Origin: Oxyura jamaicensis
Lineage: Eukaryota; Chordata; Aves; Anseriformes; Anatidae
Reading direction: 5' to 3'
Assembly (NCBI RefSeq): GCF_011077185.1
Contig: NC_048926.1
Location: 38,163,749-38,227,748, forward strand
Length of the DNA stretch: 64,000 nucleotides
The notes below the pieces were generated by a model, which saw nothing but the letters and a program-made list of their open reading frames with translations, was not told where the DNA came from and made no database searches. The position numbers were made by a program, and so were the translations under genes. This document shows positions 57,998 through 64,000 of this stretch, piece after piece (positions within the stretch are counted from its first letter, which is position 1; each line of letters begins with the position of its first letter).

Positions 57998-58473
57998 GTT
58001 TGGGCCCCTCACTACAAGAAGGACATTGAGGTGCAGGAACATGTTCAGAGAAGCTGGTGAAGGGCCTGAAACACAAGTCCTATGAGGAGAAGCTAAGGGA
58101 ACCCGGGTTGTTTAGTCTGGAGAAGAGAAGGCTCAGGGGAGACTTTATTGCTCTCTACAACTGCCTGAAAGGAAGTTGTGAGGAGCTAGGGGTTAGCCTC
58201 TTCTCATAGGTAACTAGTGATAGAACTAGAGGGAATGGCCTCAAGTTGCATCAGGGAAGGTTTAGTTTGGAAATTAGGAGACATTTATTCTCAGACAGAG
58301 TAGACAGGCATTGGAACAGGTTGCCCAGGGAGGTGGTCCCTGGGGGTGTTCAAGGAAAGGTTGGACATGATGCTTAGGGACATGGTTTAGGGGGTGACAC
58401 TGGTGGTAGGGGGCTGGATGGAGCAGATGATCTCAGAGGTCTTTTCCAACTTTAATGATTCTATGATTCTATG
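57838..58473 (+). mobile_element. CR1 LINE, 3' fragment
   Basis: Starting at GAAAGTTGTCTGAATATGAG, it covers the ORF2 C-terminus (AACTGCCTGAAAGG; GTTGCCCAGGGAGGTGG) and the 3' UTR, ending TGATTCTATGATTCTATGAC. The 5' end directly abuts a CAAA/A-rich tract. Confidence 0.94.
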
Positions 58474-58662
58474 ACTTACAAATGAAAGAGTGAAGAAAAG
58501 TATAGTCACAGTCCAAAAACACATTACTTGACATCTTACTGTAAAAGCCCATGGAGCCTCACTGGTTTGCACCAGGGAAACATTTAAAAATCATGCCACT
58601 ACCATACAATTTAAATTCTGATTAGATAAGTAGCTCACTGCTCAGTGGGTGATTCCAGCCTG

Positions 58663-58664
<2 letters not shown>

Positions 58665-58697
<33 letters not shown>
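58665..58697. repeat. Poly-T run, 33 nt
   Basis: An uninterrupted T run. No adjacent element body. Confidence 0.95.
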
Positions 58698-58698
<1 letters not shown>

Positions 58699-58789
58699 TC
58701 CCACCTTAATTTCTTGGGTCTGAAGTTGCTCCAAAGGTCTGAAAAGGGATGGATGCAAAATGAGACCCTTCAGTGAAATTCAGTATATC

Positions 58790-58829
58790 TATCAAAATCC
58801 TTAAATATATTTTGATAGGGATTTTGATA
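58790..58829. repeat. Inverted repeat, 11-bp arms, 18-nt loop
   Basis: TATCAAAATCC at 58790-58800 pairs with GGATTTTGATA at 58819-58829. The loop itself contains another TTTTGATAG copy. Confidence 0.85.
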
Positions 58830-61800
58830 AAATCTCAATATTTTTAAATTATAAAAGATTCATAATTTGTTTCATTTTTCTTTTATAACAGCAAAACTAA
58901 TGATCTACCACAGTAACTCTACAAATGCTGAAATGGGAAACACATACTATATAAAAATTTGAAAAGCTATGTGCTTGTGTTTTTTGGATGTCTAATGACT
59001 TTGTTGTTTTGAATGTTTTTGGCTATTAATTATATTTCAGACAACATTCTGGATCAAACACTCAGAAATGAATTTGTGGTTTCATTTCTTTTTTAGTACT
59101 ATAATTACAAATTGTAAATAGCTTCCCTTTTCCCTAAAGGTTGTGTAACTGTATAAAAAACAGAGGGGAGGGGTGAAGGGTGTGGAACTGAAAAAAAATG
59201 AATCTAAAGAATCTATTGAAGTAGAAATTAAAAAAAGGATGTTTGATATGATAAGTAAAGACTAGATAATGGGTTTCAATGGGATATGGAAATATATCCC
59301 ATAAAAAGCAAAGAACTGTGTGAAGGGGCCTGGGGAAAGAAAGCCCCATCCTGTTTTTATCTTTCTCATTCATGGTGTTGCTGTGACCAGACTAGGTCTT
59401 GGGAAAAAAACACAGCTTTGGTAGACAACTAGAAAAGAAAGAAGGAAGAGACATTCAGTGTACTGAATTCTTGCTGTGAAGAAAAAAACTATTATAATTA
59501 CTGATGACATTTAGTCAAGATGCCTCTCCATAATACCTAAGCTTATCCAAATTCTGTTGAGTTCTTTCACTTTAGTAGTTGATTGTCCAAGAGACTCTTG
59601 GAAATCTGACAGTTTATTGGATTAGGTATTTTGTAGAAATTTACCTTTGCATAGCAGAGGAGTGTGTCTGTTAATCTCAGGAAATCAGAATACCTCACAT
59701 ATGTCAGGTGTTCCAGTTGCATCTATTATAAGAACAGTTTTAGGAAAAGATTGTACATTTCAATTAAAAGCATATGTTTCAGTAGTGGAATAAATTTAGA
59801 TGAAATACCAAAAATATATATATATATATATCTTTACAACTGTACTTTATGATCAGTATCATCTTTAGCTTCCGTAACTTTTTAGCCTGTCTCGTTAGAC
59901 ATGCCCCGGAGTTCTCCAAAGCTCACAAAACTGTTCAGAAGTCCTGAAGCCCATTTTTCTCAGCTCTGTCACTGTAAGTGACTCTTGAAAGAGTTACAGC
60001 AGTGCTTGAACAATCTGCTGCTTTTTTGGTCTGGGTTGAACTGACTCCCTTTTTATAGAAATTTTGTTCCACATTCCTTGTGACTGAACAAAGGGGCCTC
60101 CTATTGTAATTTGAAGGATTATATAATTTTCTGGCTCCCACCAACACAACATGGTTAAATTTATCAAACAGTCTTATTTCTTAACAAGAGCAGATTGGTT
60201 ATAAATTTGTTTTCCCTATTTAGAAACATGTCATGACATCATAGTAAACCTAATATGAGAACTAGCAATTGCACACAGCCCTCAACAGTCATAATTTTAA
60301 TTTCCCTGTGAGAAATCATCATCCTGGATTTTCTATAAATACAACAATAGAATGATTCAGGTAGGAACTGCACAGCCATACCTTCCACTACTTGAAATTT
60401 ATTAGATTTGGAGTAATCATCTGGTACAGAGTCATATTTGGTTTAAACGAAGTTGTAGCAGTGGACATGTCTGTACTAGTTTGCCTTCTCCCTATGATGG
60501 GAGCTATATGCTAAAAATAACCCAAGGAAAAAATCAACACCCATGTAACTATTTCAAGAAGAAATAACAATAAATAAGATGTATATGACAGACTTTTATT
60601 CCGGGGTTTAAAGTGTTATCACCTGTACTCTTCAATGTGCAGTTTCAGGTTTGGCAGAACCTTTTTTAGCAAGCATTATTTTGACATGGAAACTGGGAAG
60701 GAAGACAGTTACTATAGGTCAGGTGCATATGAGATTTTGATGCAAAGTGTTCAGGCTTTATTTCTCCCAGGTAAAGATTTCTTGTTAGTGGGGGACTTCT
60801 AGTCCTTCAGAAGAAAGGCACCAAATTAATGTCTCTTGTTCTGCTCCTTTGAAAATTGTGCATGAAAGTGATTAACCCCACAGTGTTGTTGTTTTATCTT
60901 TAAATTTTAATGTGCTCTTTTACTAAATGAAACATTCTAAACCATTTTGTATATAGAGATCTATAACACCTGCAAACAAATTTGTGACGAAAGTAATGGC
61001 TTCAACAAAAGTGACATTATGACCATACAGCTACCCATATTACATTTGAAACTATAGTTTAGTGCTTTGCCTACCTAGCTGATTTTTTTTTCCTAAATGT
61101 ATATACATATATATATTAATGCTTGTTTTTCTCTGTTTATCTCTTCAAAATTCTTAGATCATACCTACAAATCTATTTCAGAAGAAAGAATCTATACAAA
61201 GAAAATCATCTGAATGCTTCATGATTTTTAATATTTCGTGTCTTTAGCAATAAGTAGCTGGTTCCCTGCTTCTTCTCTAGTCTACTTCATAATCAATTAT
61301 ATAAACTTATTTTTTTTTTCTTTTTTTTCGTAATAGTGCAAAGGAACTTTTAAGAGAACCATGAGGATGAGTCCATTAAGATGTCCCATAACTAAACTCA
61401 TGAATTTCTAATGCAGTTCCTCCCACCCTTAACCTCCCCAGCTTCAAGTCAAATCAATTCATATATCACCATTTATCATGTTGGAAATCTAGCTTGCAAC
61501 TGAACTCTCCAATTCTCTCCTCCAGAAATGTGTCAGAATAATTCACACTGCCTTTGACAAATTGTTCCATTATTCAGTAACCCTATGCATAAAGAAATTC
61601 TGTCTGAACTGCTTATATGTTAATCCTTTTTTTTAACATCAATTCATTATCTCTGTTTTTGAGTAAATTATTATCTCAAACAGTGCCTTAGTGACAATCC
61701 ACTCTGCCTTCAGGATCTTACATGGACCTAATTAAGGCCTTGATCTGCTAAGATCTACCTGTTCCGTGTGTCTGATTTCAGATATTTCAAACTCTTCTTT

Positions 61801-61917
61801 CACCAACTAACAATACACTTTTTATTTTTCATCTTTTATGGGAAAAATTAAAAAAACAAAACAAATAAACAAAACAACAACAACAAAAACAAAAGGATAT
61901 GGATTCAGTTTAGAGGA

Positions 61918-62133
61918 GTGTCAGGTCAGCAAGGCAAAGCATCTAAAAAAGCCCTTGTGCTTGACCTTACAGCTCAGGCATATGAGCAGCCTCCTGGCTT
62001 GGTTACACTTTCTGCTGTCATGAAGAAAGGAGATTTTCAGTATACACCATTTATCTGCAACACTCATGTTCCACTACACAGCATTAGTGATCTGATAGAT
62101 CACCAAGCAGATACTTGGTTTCAATTGTGTTAA
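61918..62133 (+). other. Unassigned short open frame with protein-like composition
   Basis: Read from GTG at 61918, the frame is open to a TAA at 62131-62133 and is also open upstream into an AACAAA tract, so no true start is evident. Unlike other short frames here it is not K/N/F/I biased: it has LVLDLTAQAY, PPGLVTLSAV, GDFQYTPFICNT and ISDLIDHQADTWF, with Pro, Asp, His and Trp spread evenly. I recognise no domain. It has no splice acceptor with a polypyrimidine tract upstream. It may be chance, a gene or transposon relic, or a conserved element. I do not call it a gene. Confidence 0.3.
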
Positions 62134-63073
62134 TAACAGGACAATATAAAGATTTTGTTATGGCAGATGTATTGTCTTCCTGCAGTAGCAGAGGTAGCAA
62201 CTACCTCTACTACCTAGTGCTCTACCCTTTTTTTGTACAATCTTCTATTTTCTTGTACAGCTATATATTTTTGAATTTCATTCAGATGTCAAAACAATGA
62301 GCATTGGGGGTAGTGTTAGTGTAATAATCAGTAAACATAGCACCCGACACAGTTATTGTTGCATAAACTTATCTCTATATTTCTTCTGCTCCAACTAAGT
62401 CCTTATTTGCTTAAGTAGCTTGTGCTACTTTTTGATTCATCATTACTTCATAAGCTGTTTAGAGAGAAATTTTCAGGCCTGGACAATCTGTATAAAGACA
62501 AAGTTTTTGTGATGCTTTAATACCTGCAAATGATCAGGCATTTAACATGGATATTATACGTGGTCAGCTTCATGAATTTTAACTTTCTTTCTAGGGTAAT
62601 GAACATAGTCATAAATCTCTGCCAATTCTATTTTCTCTCTTGTTATTACACTTAAATTTAGTACTGCATTTTAAAGATATGAAGCTCAGATTTATGTTAT
62701 TATCAACAGTTCCAATCTCCTTGCACATTTTGATGTAGCAAAACTTTACAGTGTGTATTGTGTAATTTTGGACTTATTCTAATTTGGTAATGAATTGCAT
62801 TATGTTGGCTGTGATGATGTTGATTCCATCATCTTTTACAGAATCTCTTAGGTGATAGCCCCAAAATTCAACCTTAGGAAAGAAAAAAAGAGGACAATAC
62901 TCTACAAATCCCTTATCATAACTTTCAATGGGATATAAAATTCAGTAATATGAACTTTGTTTTTATCCTAAATTTAAGTTACAATGATATTGAATTATTT
63001 TTGGTAAGATTAAAAATTAATAAGATGTCAGGTCAGAAGCAGTGACATCATATTTTGATTTGATATTCAATAT

Positions 63074-63075
<2 letters not shown>
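62134..63075. other. AT-rich unique DNA
   Basis: Nothing was recognised. A small 8-bp-arm hairpin, AGAGGTAG/CTACCTCT, lies at about 62189-62207. Confidence 0.55.

Positions 63076-63105
<30 letters not shown>
63076..63105. repeat. Poly-T run, 30 nt
   Basis: An uninterrupted T run. No element body is attached. Confidence 0.95.
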
Positions 63106-63109
<4 letters not shown>

Positions 63110-63599
63110 GCATTCTTAGTTCTATTTCTTCCCAAAGCTTTTCATGACACACTTCTATGTTTCTTTTTCCCCCCTTTTCTGGGATTGATAAAATGAAGGA
63201 ACAGCTCACATCACAATCTCCCTGAAAATAAAAGCACGCCACATTTCCCCATCAAATGATGGGGAAACATCAACAAGTTCATTTTCTATCAAAATCATCA
63301 GTACAGAATATTTAATCAGCTTTTAAAAACAAACAAACAAAAACAAACAAAACCCAGGATTTTTATTAATATTACACCACAAATGTATCTTCTATTATGT
63401 CCATATCAGCTTGTCTTTCTGTGATCCATTTGCTACCATTGCTACCTAAAATACCTTCTGTGGGTTGAGATTTTAAGTGTGCAAGAAAAACCAATTCTTA
63501 CCCTGAAAAAAATATAAATCTAAAAAATATGCCCCAAATTTCCATCCTAAAATCTTTGTCCTGTGTTCAGGATAATGATTTAATAAGTAACAGTTACAG
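63106..63599. other. Unique DNA
   Basis: No gene. A CAAA/AAAC tract lies at 63328-63352. Confidence 0.55.

Positions 63600-63631
<32 letters not shown>
63600..63631. repeat. Poly-A run, 32 nt
   Basis: One of only two A runs of 20 or more on + in this window. The sequence upstream is not a recognisable retrocopy. Confidence 0.95.
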
Positions 63632-63633
<2 letters not shown>

Positions 63634-64000
63634 AGATGAAAGGAAAATGCTCCGTTCCTTTTTCATTTTTTCCCCTGATTTTCATCATTTAAGAAGTTGT
63701 TCATTTAGATCTTAACTAGTTTTATAGTCAATATTTAAAATACAGTATTTCAAAGTTTAAAATTGATACATCAATGGGATTTGAAAACCTCATTTTTCAT
63801 TTTATTAATATTGCTAAAATTTCTTCTAATGTATACCTAGATGAAAAATTAATCTAGGGTGATTTTACTCTATTAAAAGTATCCTAATTTTATTGAACCG
63901 ACTTTTCACAACAAAAAAGAGATCCTTTCCTACAATGGCTCTAAGTAGTATGGGACCAAACAGATATACTGTGTAAAAGGTCTTGGTATTTTCATGCCTA
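63632..64000. other. AT-rich unique DNA to window end
   Basis: Nothing was recognised. Confidence 0.5.

Larger units (their letters stand above)
58474..61917. other. AT-rich unique DNA
   Basis: No gene was recognised. It contains T33 at 58665-58697, inverted 11-bp arms at 58790-58829, a TA run at 59814-59831 and T-rich DNA at 61309-61328. An A/C-rich AACAAA tract at 61850-61893 precedes the open frame at 61918. Confidence 0.6.

Noticed and set aside
62189..62207. let-7-like GAGGTAG motif in a small hairpin
   Set aside because: The stem is only 8 bp and the mature let-7 sequence is not present. Chance similarity.
63600..63631. Poly-A tail of a processed pseudogene
   Set aside because: No coding similarity upstream and no flanking duplication seen.

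Overview
The window looks like non-coding nuclear DNA from a bird. The evidence is the dense set of CR1 LINE copies. Their 3' ends carry the typical tail of ATTCTATG or ATTCTGTG units, read here as ATTCTATGATTCT on + or AGAATCATAGAAT on -. There are also four solo LTRs of endogenous-retrovirus type, two of them matching LTR families I associate with bird genomes (a start like TGTCCTGATTTCAG and a polyadenylation signal just before CTGTCTTTATCTCAAC). The background is AT-rich with many simple repeats and long poly-T runs. One run of exactly 100 N marks an assembly gap. I cannot name the species.

I found no intact protein-coding gene, no convincing exon and no structural RNA gene. The readable protein pieces are decayed CR1 ORF2 (AP endonuclease, linker, reverse transcriptase and C-terminal region). 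One short open frame at 61918-62133 has protein-like composition, but I could not assign it.

Layout. 1-9288 is AT-rich unique DNA with microsatellites. 9289-10404 is the least decayed CR1 (-). 11748-12590 is a CR1 (-) that has lost its RT core. 13322-13421 is the assembly gap, followed by a C18 run. 14672-15267 is a solo LTR (-). 17133-17512 is a CR1 (-). 17513-28320 is mostly unique DNA, with a short LTR relic at 27739-27812. 28321-33677 is the richest part: a long CR1 (-) split by a 364-bp solo LTR, placed head to head with a mosaic of CR1 pieces (+) that holds a 74-bp CR1 micro-insertion. 37150-37588 (+) and 40753-41690 (-) are CR1. 45326-45895 is a solo LTR (-) with a perfect 5-bp target duplication. 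46651-47000 is an in-register mosaic pentanucleotide array of 70 units. 48132-48181 is a perfect 23-bp-arm hairpin. 55206-56045 is a CR1 (-) split by a 711-bp solo LTR (-). 56060-58473 holds three CR1 copies (+). The rest to 64000 is unique AT-rich DNA.

No genes work together here. The locus reads as a record of retroelement insertion: CR1 first, LTRs later, with microsatellites growing from both. The best candidates for something unusual are the pentamer array, the nested CR1/LTR complex and the perfect hairpin. I see no clear evidence of a new biological system.
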